Part shown: positions 18,656-25,806 of the stretch, one piece after another | How positions within the stretch are numbered: the stretch's first letter is position 1 | How the letters are laid out: the number at the start of each line of letters is the position of its first letter | Assembly: GCF_035658495.1 (NCBI RefSeq) | Contig: NZ_CP141945.1 | Span: 633,501 to 697,500, forward strand | Direction: 5' to 3' | From: Novosphingobium sp. RL4 | GTDB lineage: Bacteria > Pseudomonadota > Alphaproteobacteria > Sphingomonadales > Sphingomonadaceae | DNA length: 64,000 nt | Position numbers and translations under genes: made by a program | The notes under the pieces: generated by a model | What the model saw: only the letters and a program-made list of their open reading frames with translations | The model's database searches: none | Told to the model about the DNA's origin: nothing

Positions 18656-18958
18656 ATGAGCCGATACGACCTAACTGACTTCGAGTGGCGCGTGATCGAG
18701 CCGCTGCTGCCCAACAAGCCGCGAGGCGTTCCGCGCGTAGATGACCGCCGCGTGCTGAACGGGATCTTCTGGGTTTTGCGCTCCGGCGCACCATGGCGCG
18801 ACCTGCCCGAGCGATATGGCCCGCGCACTACCTGCTACAATCGGTTCGTGCGATGGCGGAAGGCCGGAGTGTGGGACCGGATGATGGATGCCATCACCGC
18901 CGCGCATGATGGCGATATCCAGATGATCGACAGCACTTCCGTTCGCGCCCATCTGATC
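18656..18958 (+). pseudogene. IS5-family transposase, 5' half only
   Basis: The frame begins MSRYDLTDFEWRVIEPLLPN and continues through RRVLNGIFWVLRSGAPWRDL to QMIDSTSVRAH. These are the DUF4096 N-terminal region and first catalytic Asp of IS5 transposases. It is cut at about 18958 by the IS3 element. The 3' half does not reappear after the IS3 right end, where prophage sequence begins instead. This shows a deletion adjacent to the IS3 copy. Confidence 0.88.
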
Positions 18959-19016
18959 TGCCCCCTTCTGAGTGGCCCAAAATCTGTTTTAGATTTGGCC
19001 ACGAAGGAGGACTTGA

Positions 19017-19292
19017 ATGGCGAGGAAGCACAAGCCGGAAGAGATCATCGGCAAGCTGCGTGAAGCGGAGATCGTGCTGGCGCAGGGCGGAACGGTGGCG
19101 GATGCGTGTCGCCGGATCGGCGTCACCGAGCAGAGCTACTACCGCTGGCGCAAGGAGTATGGCGGCCTGAAGATGGACCAGGCTCGGCGCATGAAAGAGC
19201 TTGAGAAGGAAAACGCCCGGTTGCGGCGGGCGGTGTCAGATCTGACGCTGGACAAGTTGATCCTACAGGAGGCCTCGCGGGGAAACTTCTGA
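19017..19292 (+). CDS. IS3-family transposase OrfA
   Basis: A 91-residue DNA-binding subunit with a helix-turn-helix (GTVADACRRIGVTEQSYYRW) followed by a leucine-zipper-like segment (RMKELEKENARLRRAV). It opens with an ATG preceded by AAGGAGG. OrfB is read in the -1 frame and its open frame overlaps the end of OrfA near ASRGNF, so a programmed frameshift producing an OrfAB transposase is expected, as in other IS3 elements. Confidence 0.92.
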   Translation: MARKHKPEEIIGKLREAEIVLAQGGTVADACRRIGVTEQSYYRWRKEYGGLKMDQARRMKELEKENARLRRAVSDLTLDKLILQEASRGNF

Positions 19293-19333
19293 GCCCCGCG
19301 CGCCGCAGGCGCTGTATCGATCATATCCGGGGC

Positions 19334-20185
19334 ATGATGCCGGTGTCCGAGCGGCGGGTCTGCCGCGTGCTCGGGCAACATCGATCGACGCAGCGCAAAA
19401 CGCCGCGTGGGGCGGATGACGAAGCAGCCCTGACCGAGGATATCATCGCGCTTGCCCGGCAGTATGGCCGCTATGGCTATCGCCGGGTGACGGCCTTGCT
19501 GCGCGATGCCGGTTGGCATGTGAACCGCAAACGGGTGGAGCGCATCTGGCGCCGTGAAGGGCTCAAGGTGCCGCAGAAGCAACCGAAGCGTGGAAGGCTC
19601 TGGCTCAACGACGGATCATGTATCCGCCTGCGACCGGAATATCCGGGCCATGTGTGGTCTTACGACTTCGTCGAGGGACGCACACATGATGGCCGCAAGT
19701 TCCGCATCCTGTCGATCATCGACGAGGCCAGCCGCGAGTGCCTCGCCTTACCCATCGCGCGACGGCTGCGCAGCGAGGACGTGCTGGCGGCTCTCGCCGA
19801 GTTGTTCGTCACACGGGGGCCGCCGGCGCACATACGGTCAGACAATGGCCCTGAATTTATCGCCAATGCCGTGCAGCAATGGCTGGCGAAGATCGGCGTG
19901 AAAACGCTCTACATTACACCCGGCAGCCCATGGGAAAATGGCTACTGTGAGTCCTTCAACGGCTCGATGCGTGATGAGCTCTTGAACGGGGAGATCTTCT
20001 ACACCTTGGCCGAGGCGAAGATCCTGATCGAGGCCTGGCGGCGGCACTACAACACCGTCAGGCCTCATAGTTCGCTGGGGTATCGACCGCCGGCCCCGGA
20101 GACGGCGACGGCGCCATGGCTGCCCTCCGGTTCCGCTACGCTGCACCTACGGCCAGCCATGGCGCCGGAGGCAATCTTACACTAA
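19334..20185 (+). CDS. IS3-family transposase OrfB (DDE integrase domain)
   Basis: A 283-residue catalytic subunit with an HTH_21 region (YGRYGYRRVTALLRDAGWHV) and an rve integrase core. The DDE residues fall in WSYDFVEG, IRSDNGPEF and the Glu of GYCESFNG. The C-terminal YNTVRPHSSLGYRPPAPE block is intact. The frame is open upstream to LLSPARRRRCIDHIRGM at about 19285, in line with synthesis as an OrfAB fusion by -1 frameshifting. The catalytic residues are intact, so this copy may be active. Confidence 0.92.
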   Translation: MMPVSERRVCRVLGQHRSTQRKTPRGADDEAALTEDIIALARQYGRYGYRRVTALLRDAGWHVNRKRVERIWRREGLKVPQKQPKRGRLWLNDGSCIRLRPEYPGHVWSYDFVEGRTHDGRKFRILSIIDEASRECLALPIARRLRSEDVLAALAELFVTRGPPAHIRSDNGPEFIANAVQQWLAKIGVKTLYITPGSPWENGYCESFNGSMRDELLNGEIFYTLAEAKILIEAWRRHYNTVRPHSSLGYRPPAPETATAPWLPSGSATLHLRPAMAPEAILH

Positions 20186-20216
20186 CAAACAACCCGGACC
20201 ACTCGGTGGGGGCCGG

Positions 20217-20645
20217 TCAGGGGGCCGGCGGCTTCTCCCCAGCGCCGTCCGCTTTTTTTAGGTCGATGCCGACGATCGCCGCATGAAGGATGGTCCAGGC
20301 AATATGGAGACCTTCGATCAGCGGGCGCGCCGGGAAGGTGTATGCATCGACGAGATTGCGCGCTCCGTTGGGCCCGATTTCAATTTCAGCCCCGTCGATG
20401 AAGCCGGAGTTTCCGCCGATGAGCCCGAGCCGAATCGTTTCGCGGATCTCGGTCACCATTGCGGTGCCGACGCCCAAATATACGGGATCGTCGCCGGCCG
20501 TGCCGAGCCCGGCGCCCATCGCATCGTACATGGCGAACACCGACTTCCCGCCGCATTTCCGCTCCAGCTCGATCACATGAGGCAGGGCAAGCCAGAACGA
20601 GTAACGGCCATCAGCAAAATCGAGTTCGACCCGAGTGTCCGGCAT
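20217..20645 (-). CDS. Gene-transfer-agent-type tail assembly chaperone, 3' end at IS3
   Basis: A 142-residue protein starting MPDTRVELDFADGRYSFWLA, with LPHVIELERKCGGKSVFAMY, characteristic of the GTA family tail assembly chaperone placed after the tail tube gene. Its ATG overlaps the stop of the tail tube gene at 20645. Its TGA (complement of TCA at 20217-20219) lies in the last bases of the IS3 right end, so the native C-terminus is probably lost. In intact phages a tape-measure gene follows; here it has been deleted. Confidence 0.75.
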   Translation of the reverse strand: MPDTRVELDFADGRYSFWLALPHVIELERKCGGKSVFAMYDAMGAGLGTAGDDPVYLGVGTAMVTEIRETIRLGLIGGNSGFIDGAEIEIGPNGARNLVDAYTFPARPLIEGLHIAWTILHAAIVGIDLKKADGAGEKPPAP

Positions 20646-21103
20646 TACGGCGCGACGGTCCAGGTCAACAGGCCTTCGCCTTCAAGGGTAACCTCGGTCG
20701 TGCCGCTGTCGCCGTCTTGCGCATAAGCCTGGTTGCGGGTCGTCAGGATCGCGGTGCCGCCATAGGTGCCCATCAGCTCGCCACCGTCGGTGCCGTCGTC
20801 CTTGTACAGTTCGACCTCGTAGACCTTGCGCACGCCGAAAGCGTCGGTCCATTCGGTTTCGAGGTCGATGTTGTCATTGCCGGAACCGGTAACCTGCCAC
20901 GAGGAGCCGGTGACCCGCAGCTTTCGGGTGCCGGGGCGGTTAGGTTTGGCGCAGTCGCGGCGATAGCGCTCGCTGGTCTGGGCGGTGCGGTTGATATTCA
21001 CACCCTCGATGCCGCACAGCAGCGTCATCACCACCGGCGGGCCGTCAGCAGTCTTGATCTTGATGAGGGCGAAGTCGGCGCTATTCGGCTCGGACACGGG
21101 CAA
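20645..21103 (-). CDS. Phage tail tube (major tail) protein
   Basis: A 152-residue protein with a pattern of alternating beta strands (DFALIKIKTADGPPVVMTLL; LRVTGSSWQVTGSGNDNID; TEVTLEGEGLLTWTVAP) that matches GTA/HK97-type tail tube proteins. Its position between DUF3168 and a tail chaperone gene is standard for this role. The frame is intact, with a TAA stop overlapping the downstream ATG. It would polymerise into the tail tube. Confidence 0.72.
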   Translation of the reverse strand: MPVSEPNSADFALIKIKTADGPPVVMTLLCGIEGVNINRTAQTSERYRRDCAKPNRPGTRKLRVTGSSWQVTGSGNDNIDLETEWTDAFGVRKVYEVELYKDDGTDGGELMGTYGGTAILTTRNQAYAQDGDSGTTEVTLEGEGLLTWTVAP

Positions 21104-21136
21104 TCTCCAGCATGGCTTGCCGGAGGGTAGAACGCT

Positions 21137-21388
21137 TCAGTCTTCGGCCTTACCGCCGTCAATGGCGTGGATCCGAGCGCGGGCGCGGTCGGCGTTCCAA
21201 TCAGAAAGTTCCGGCGCCGAGGCTTGGACGATAAGGCAGCGCAGCGCATGCGCCGCTTCCTCATCACCCTCGCGGTCGAGGCGGTCGGCCGCTTCCGAAA
21301 TGTCTTCGGGGTCCACCGCCTCTGTGCGGATCATCTGCGTGAGGAAGGCGCGCAGCATGCACTCGGCGAGAGGGGCGTCCATCGCCAA
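21137..21388 (-). CDS. Hypothetical prophage protein, 83 residues
   Basis: A short acidic helical protein (MAMDAPLAECMLRAFLTQMI; EDISEAADRLDREGDEEAAH) between the hydroxyisourate hydrolase and the tail tube gene on the same strand. No family recognised. The composition and position suggest a small phage protein. Alternative starts at the second Met are possible. Confidence 0.5.
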   Translation of the reverse strand: MAMDAPLAECMLRAFLTQMIRTEAVDPEDISEAADRLDREGDEEAAHALRCLIVQASAPELSDWNADRARARIHAIDGGKAED

Positions 21389-21438
21389 TCATCATACCAG
21401 CAGAAAGGGGTGCCGCAAGGCACCTGCCCATAAAGTCC

Positions 21439-21840
21439 TTAGTTGCCGCGGTATGTTGAGTACCCAAACGGGCTTACCACCACCGGTACGTGGTAGTGTC
21501 CTTGGGCATCGGTAACCCGGAAGACGAGGTCTATCTCAGGGAAGAACGGTTCTGCGCCGACGCCTGGGTATTTGGACATATCAAACTGGAGCTTGTAGAC
21601 ACCCGGGGCGTGATCGGCAGAGGCACCAAAGCTGCGCACTCGACCGTTTTCATCGGTCTGCGCGCGCCCGGCCTCTGACCATTTGCCACCGCCCTCGGAC
21701 TTGTAGAGTACAACAGGCACCCCGGCGCCCCCGACGCCCCGCGCTAGATCGAGGACATGGGTCGAGATCTCCGAAGCGTGCGCTATGTTTGGCGACAAAG
21801 CGGCGAACGTGAAGGCAGCTGCGTACTTTAGTTTCGTCAT
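21439..21840 (-). CDS. Secreted 5-hydroxyisourate hydrolase (transthyretin-like)
   Basis: A 133-residue protein with a signal peptide (MTKLKYAAAFTFAALSPNIA, cleavage near AHA-SE) followed by a complete transthyretin-like domain. The signature ISTHVLDLARG holds the first active-site His, HYHVPVVVSPFGYSTYRG holds the second His and the C-terminal tetrapeptide, here YRGN instead of the usual YRGS. The enzyme converts 5-hydroxyisourate to OHCU in urate degradation; the signal peptide places it in the periplasm. No other urate gene is nearby. It lies inside the phage tail module between DUF3168 and a small ORF, so it looks like a cargo (moron) gene. Confidence 0.85.
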   Translation of the reverse strand: MTKLKYAAAFTFAALSPNIAHASEISTHVLDLARGVGGAGVPVVLYKSEGGGKWSEAGRAQTDENGRVRSFGASADHAPGVYKLQFDMSKYPGVGAEPFFPEIDLVFRVTDAQGHYHVPVVVSPFGYSTYRGN

Positions 21841-21920
21841 GAAGGGGCCTTGGTCATTTGGTTAAGGACAGGAACGAGCATCTAGACGATGTAATGGTTC
21901 CTCCTCTTGAGCGGGAGCCG

Positions 21921-22367
21921 TTAACCTAGGTATGCCTTCGCCACGATGAATGCGATCCTGTGCCAAGCGTCTGCTTCCGCCCCGTCGCGCATCAGGCGGG
22001 ACGAGCGGACAGTGAAGCGATAGCGCCGAGAGCTGACGGTGAAGGCGTGGTTGTGGATTGCCTCTACGACTGCGCTATTCAGCCGCGCGGCGTGGTCTTT
22101 TGCCGTCTCGATCATTGCGCCGGCCGGGTTGGCATCGACGAATCGGGGCTTGGCGAAGCTGTGAAGCATGAAGCTGACCTCGGCGCGGGCAGTGCAGCCG
22201 CGCCCAGCCGGGATCGACTGCGTTCCGTCTAGGCGGACAAACGGCCATTCTGGCGCTTCGGCGACGGGATCGATCGATGTCTTTGCCACTATGTCCAGCA
22301 GCGCGGCATTTGCCTTCAGGCTGATGACGGCGGCGCGCTCAGTCTGTCGCAGCAGGTCGCTTGGCAC
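21921..22367 (-). CDS. DUF3168 tail completion/terminator protein
   Basis: A 148-residue protein with the DUF3168 pattern: N-terminal helix and a mid-region GRGCTARAEVSFMLHSFAKP, followed by a C-terminal WHRIAFIVAKAYL segment. In siphoviruses this protein caps the tail tube at the head-proximal end. Its start overlaps the end of the small gene at 22339-22518, and HK97 gp10 lies just upstream, the usual order. Confidence 0.8.
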   Translation of the reverse strand: MPSDLLRQTERAAVISLKANAALLDIVAKTSIDPVAEAPEWPFVRLDGTQSIPAGRGCTARAEVSFMLHSFAKPRFVDANPAGAMIETAKDHAARLNSAVVEAIHNHAFTVSSRRYRFTVRSSRLMRDGAEADAWHRIAFIVAKAYLG

Positions 22368-22518
22368 GCGGTTTTTCCTCCTTCTTCAATGCGCCGGCCT
22401 TCCTGGCGGCGGTGACAACGGCATCCGTCACCTCGATCTCGACGTTGGGCGGATAGCGCGCCTCGCGGTTGTTCCCCAGCGGGTACCGGAACTCACGAGC
22501 GAAGGTCACCGTCTGCAT
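22339..22518 (-). CDS. Small prophage protein, 59 residues
   Basis: The ATG at 22518 overlaps the TAA of the HK97 gp10 gene (TAATG), and the TGA at 22339 overlaps the start of the DUF3168 gene by 29 bases. This tight coupling on both sides supports a real gene. The product begins MQTVTFAREFRYPLGNNREA and ends in a lysine-rich tail. No function is recognised; a small head-tail connector accessory is possible. Confidence 0.7.
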   Translation of the reverse strand: MQTVTFAREFRYPLGNNREARYPPNVEIEVTDAVVTAARKAGALKKEEKPRAKRPAATD

Positions 22519-22949
22519 TACGAATCTCCTGACTTGCTCTGGCGCACGACGTTATCGACGGCGCGGCGAACGAGCTGTTCGACCTCTTTCCTTTTAGCGT
22601 CACGGGCAGGGGCCATGTACGGCCGGGCGGCCATTTTCGATGTGCCGAACTCCAGATCACCCGCGTAGGGCGCGTTGCTGCTGACCTCGACGACAAGCGG
22701 GGCCGTCTGGTTTGTCTCGATGTTCCCGGCCAGCGTCCCGGTGTCGTTGTTCGGTGCCTGACCGGGCGCCGAAGGTACGTGCTTCTTCCCGCTGACCGCT
22801 CCGGCGGTGATGCTGATTTGCGCCTCGACCTGGATCATTTCACCGGCGGCAAACAGGGCCTTTCCGACCTCGCGGACCATCTTCTCCCCTGATAGCTTCT
22901 TGAGGCGGTTTGCGTGGGCCTTGGCGCCTATGAGCCGAGACTTAGGCAC
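22518..22949 (-). CDS. HK97 gp10-family head-tail protein
   Basis: A 143-residue protein with the gp10 family landmarks: an N-terminal basic helix, the APGQAPNNDTGTLAGNIET loop and the YAGDLEFGTSKMAARPYMAP segment. It acts at the head-tail junction. Its ATG lies 8 bases inside the end of the preceding gene (22942-23319). The frame is intact. Confidence 0.85.
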   Translation of the reverse strand: MPKSRLIGAKAHANRLKKLSGEKMVREVGKALFAAGEMIQVEAQISITAGAVSGKKHVPSAPGQAPNNDTGTLAGNIETNQTAPLVVEVSSNAPYAGDLEFGTSKMAARPYMAPARDAKRKEVEQLVRRAVDNVVRQSKSGDS

Positions 22950-23319
22950 GGCGACCGCGCCCGACCCACCCGGCGGCGGCAGTGTCCCGCTCGATCAGCT
23001 CGACCGACCAAATGCCAGCATGCGGCCCATCGGTGATCTGGATCCGCGCCTCGGTGTTCAAGGTGCCCTCCAGCGTGTCGGTGAGGACGGTGAAAGCGGC
23101 GTCTGTTTCCACGTAACCCTCGGCCTCGCGCATGCGCTGGGTGGCCGTGTCGATCTGCGCTTGGCAGGCTCGATAGGAGACACCGCCCGGCATGACGATC
23201 GAACCGCCGTCACCGTAGACCGGGGCAATCTGCTCGATCACGCGCGCAGGCCAGTATGGCCCACCGATCAGCGACGAGAAGCCAAGGCCGATCTCTGCGA
23301 AGGCTGCGGGCAGGTTCAT
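22942..23319 (-). CDS. Putative head closure / head-tail joining protein
   Basis: A 125-residue beta-rich protein (DAAFTVLTDTLEGTLNTEAR; DGPHAGIWSVELIERDTAAA) located between DUF4054 and HK97 gp10. Its position and size match head closure proteins, but the sequence itself is not diagnostic to me. Its start overlaps the DUF4054 stop at 23319-23321. Confidence 0.55.
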   Translation of the reverse strand: MNLPAAFAEIGLGFSSLIGGPYWPARVIEQIAPVYGDGGSIVMPGGVSYRACQAQIDTATQRMREAEGYVETDAAFTVLTDTLEGTLNTEARIQITDGPHAGIWSVELIERDTAAAGWVGRGRRA

Positions 23320-23714
23320 CAGCAGGGCAACCCGGTGAAGCCGACCAAGCGCGGGCCACCGAACAGGCGACGCTGGATCTCGGCGAACTGCTGGCCGTAT
23401 GGGGTCGCCTGATATCCACCCTTGGCGTGCTGAGCGACGACGCTGTCAGACAGGGTCGCGCTGAAAGTGCCGCTCTTGAAGCTGGTCACGCCGGTCGCAG
23501 CGAGCGTCCCTGTTCCAGGGGCCAGGCCCACGCCGTTGAGCGCGAGCAGGTGGGCGGTCAGTAGCTCGGTCGCATCCTGCTGCTCGTAGCCGTAGTTCTC
23601 GCCGACGCGCGCCTCGGCCTTGGTTGCCCAGGCGGCGTAAGGCTCTGCGGTCAGCGTGGAGAACGCCGGGTAGGTTGCTTGGAATTGGGCGAGCGGGAGG
23701 CGAGCGTAAGCCAT
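23319..23714 (-). CDS. DUF4054 phage adaptor protein
   Basis: A 131-residue protein starting MAYARLPLAQFQATYPAFST. It contains ATELLTAHLLALNGVG and ends with QQFAEIQRRLFGGPRLVGF, as in DUF4054 adaptor proteins of head-tail connectors. It is the first gene after a bidirectional terminator on the minus strand, so it should have its own promoter in the 23715-23925 interval; TACAAT at about 23868 (minus strand) is a possible -10. Confidence 0.8.
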   Translation of the reverse strand: MAYARLPLAQFQATYPAFSTLTAEPYAAWATKAEARVGENYGYEQQDATELLTAHLLALNGVGLAPGTGTLAATGVTSFKSGTFSATLSDSVVAQHAKGGYQATPYGQQFAEIQRRLFGGPRLVGFTGLPC

Positions 23715-23920
23715 ACTGCAAAACGCCGGGAAGGATCGGGGAAATTACCGCAATCAGCATGGAGCAAGCGCCGGTGGTGCCCAGACACTCACCGGCGCCC
23801 CCTTGGTGCGACCCGACGGGGCATGCGTCCAATATAGAACCGATGATAACGATTTTATACGAAAACATTGTAACAGGCGTGTATTTGTGCACACTTCTGG
23901 CAGATTGCGATATACCAAAA

Positions 23921-23958
23921 AAAATACCCGGCCTAACAAATAGGCCGGGTAGTTTTTT
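23921..23958. terminator. Bidirectional intrinsic terminator inside the phage morphogenesis block
   Basis: A perfect 10-bp stem ACCCGGCCTA/TAGGCCGGGT (23926-23935 and 23941-23950) with a five-base loop. An A-tract precedes it and seven Ts follow, so it can terminate on both strands. It separates capsid genes from connector and tail genes. Confidence 0.85.
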
Positions 23959-24133
23959 TGAGATTTCGCTTTCGCTCATCCCTTCGGGTCGCCATGTATT
24001 GCTGCGCTAAACAGCAGTGGATGACAAGCGGTTTCATCGTCCCATCCTCGAACAATCATTCCCGGTCGATTCTCGGGAACTTTCTGGAGGGGCAATCGTT
24101 TAGGCGACCCTCAATCCTGCGTTTCAAGGAAAA

Positions 24134-24161
24134 GGGCCGCCGCGACAATGCGAGGCGGCCC
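24134..24161 (-). terminator. Intrinsic terminator after the HeH/LEM phage gene
   Basis: The stem GGGCCGCC/GGCGGCCC (24134-24141 and 24154-24161) is followed on the minus strand by TTTTCCTT. It lies 25 bases past the TGA of the minus-strand gene ending at 24186, suggesting the end of the capsid transcript. Confidence 0.7.
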
Positions 24162-24185
24162 CATCGTTTGACGAAAGCAATAGGA

Positions 24186-24482
24186 TCAGAGCTTAGGCTC
24201 GTTCGCCAATTCGATGGCGGCGAGGATGTCGTCCTTCTTGGTCGCCTCGCCCAAGTCGATGCCGTTCGTTTCAGCGAAGACCTTGAGTTCCGCCATCGTC
24301 ATCTTCGAAATGTCCGGCGCGTCCACATCCTCGTAGCCCTCGTCGTCGAGCAATTTGGCCTTCAGCCCCTCGACTTCGCCGATGGGCTGGGAAACGTGGA
24401 TCGTGGCTGTATCGCCAGGCTCCAGCAGCTTAACCCCATCGGGAGTTTGGAAGGCATTCGCGCGGAAGTCGTTGTTGGTCAC
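24186..24482 (-). CDS. Phage protein with HeH/LEM-like domain; start disturbed by 7-bp duplication
   Basis: A 98-residue protein whose C-terminal half (MTMAELKVFAETNGIDLGEA then KKDDILAAIE) is a HeH/LEM-type helix-extended-loop-helix often seen in phage head accessory proteins. The frame as it stands opens at a GTG at 24482. Just upstream, an ATG at 24501 starts MKYK but is out of frame because the seven bases CTTTGTA are tandemly duplicated (24482-24495). Removing one copy gives a continuous MKYKVTNNDF start. Confidence 0.7.
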   Translation of the reverse strand: MTNNDFRANAFQTPDGVKLLEPGDTATIHVSQPIGEVEGLKAKLLDDEGYEDVDAPDISKMTMAELKVFAETNGIDLGEATKKDDILAAIELANEPKL

Positions 24483-24504
24483 TTTGTACTTTGTACTTCA
24501 TGCC

Positions 24505-25439
24505 TCAGGTCCTCGTGCCACGGGCGATGAGATCGGGCCGCTGGTTGAAGGACAGCGGGTAGCTGTAGAGTTCGCCGCGCGACCATGCTGCGCGCTGGAA
24601 GTCCGGGATGTTCAGGGCGTAGATGTCCTGACCAGGCGTGTTGACGTAGGGTCCGAACTAGGCGGGGGCCATCGACTTCTTGAACACGTCCTGCGCGCCG
24701 ACGGGGAAGAAGATAGCATTGTCCACGCCGACAGCGACGGTCGAATTGTCGTCGGTGCCCTGGTAGTTGTGCCAGGTGATGCCGCCGTACTCGAAGTCGC
24801 CGAAGCTGATGTTGCCGCGGAGGTCAGCGGCGGCCGACCAGTTCAGGTAGGTTTCGCGCACCTGCGGGTGGTTGATCAGCGCGTCGTAGAACGCATCGCC
24901 GACCAGAGCATGCACCTTGTCGCCGGGGTGAAGGCGCCCTTCGATGCCCGCTTCATCAAGCGGATAAGCTGCGCGCACTTGCCGCGCACGTCGGTCGTGT
25001 CGACGTTCAGTGCGAAGCTGATTGCAGCAGGCTGGGCCACACCGAAGGCCGTGTAATAGTTATAGATGCCGGTGGTGCCGTCAGCGTCAAGCAGCAGGCC
25101 TTGCAGCGCGCCGAAGCGGTGGAACTCATGGGTCAGTTCCATATCGGACATCCGGCGCAGGTACTCGCCCTGAACCGACTGAAGTTCCGTCTGCGATCCG
25201 AAGGCGCGGATGCCCTGAGCCTCTTCCGCGTAGATCGTGAACCCCTTGGCGAGGCGCGTGGTCTTGAGCGGCACGGCATCGCGATTGTCGCGTACCAGTT
25301 CGGCGGGCGGCGCGCCGACCGGCGACGAGGGGATGAGTGCGAGAGTCGCGCCCCGGCGATCAACCCAGATGTCGCGGGTGTTGACAGGCATTGCGTCAAA
25401 CAGGCCAAGCTGCCCGAGAAGCTGCGGGTTGAAGTCCAT
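24505..25439 (-). pseudogene. Major capsid protein (Phage_cap_E, lambda gpE type), broken twice
   Basis: The protein starts MDFNPQLLGQLGLFDAMPVN at 25439 and shows gpE-family features: ATLALIPSSPVGAPPAELVR, and FYDALINHPQVRETYLNW near the C-terminal third. After KRASKGAFTP the continuing sequence DKVHALVGDAF is in another frame (shift near 24920). Later an in-frame TAG at 24658-24660 separates KKSMAPA from FGPYVNTPGQDIYAL, and the true end is a TGA at 24505. With both lesions no full capsid protein can be made by ordinary translation. Confidence 0.85.
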
Positions 25440-25803
25440 CTCGTCGAATGATGCCGAGCGCGTCGAGGGCCGCGTTGGCGATTGCGATGGCTGCGGCGTC
25501 AGCGCCCGCTGAATAGGTGAGGTGAGCCCCCACCACCTGCGCATCGCGCGAGACGATGGTGCGCTTGGCCGTGCCGACGACGCCCTCGAAAAGGATGCCC
25601 GCCACAGTCTGCGAGCCATCCGATGCACCGGGTGCATGGCGGACGAAATTCCCGCCGGCGGTCAGCTTGCCGAGCAGCGTGCCAGCGAAGAGGCCGGGGG
25701 CTGCGCCGCCCGCGACCGTAACCTGGTCGCGCGAGCGATACATGCCCTGCGCCTCCGAAATCAGGAATCCAGCGGTGTGGATGCCCTCGGTGAGAGTTGC
25801 CAT
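25396..25803 (-). CDS. Head decoration protein (lambda gpD type)
   Basis: A 135-residue protein beginning MATLTEGIHTAGFLISEAQG, with the pattern of alphaproteobacterial head decoration proteins (APGLFAGTLLGKLTAGGNFV; LDALGIIRR at the usual C-terminus). The frame continues 15 residues beyond that point and overlaps the capsid gene start by 44 bases. It stabilises the expanded capsid. It lies between DUF2213 and capsid genes, the standard order. Confidence 0.82.
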   Translation of the reverse strand: MATLTEGIHTAGFLISEAQGMYRSRDQVTVAGGAAPGLFAGTLLGKLTAGGNFVRHAPGASDGSQTVAGILFEGVVGTAKRTIVSRDAQVVGAHLTYSAGADAAAIAIANAALDALGIIRRDGLQPAASRAAWPV

Positions 25804-25806
25804 GGC

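Larger units (their letters stand above)
18959..20219 (+). mobile_element. IS3-family insertion sequence, apparently complete
   Basis: An element of about 1260 bp encoding OrfA and OrfB in overlapping -1 register. The left end TGCCCCCTTCTGAGTGGCCC and the complement of the right end TGACCGGCCCCCACCGAGTG form imperfect terminal inverted repeats. No target duplication is visible, because the left neighbour is half an IS5 gene and the right neighbour is a phage tail gene. The flanks have thus been rearranged since insertion. The exact end coordinates may be off by a few bases. Confidence 0.85.

Noticed and set aside
23446..23979. 177-residue minus-strand ORF over the terminator
   Set aside because: It overlaps DUF4054 in another frame and crosses the bidirectional terminator; composition is that of a shadow frame.
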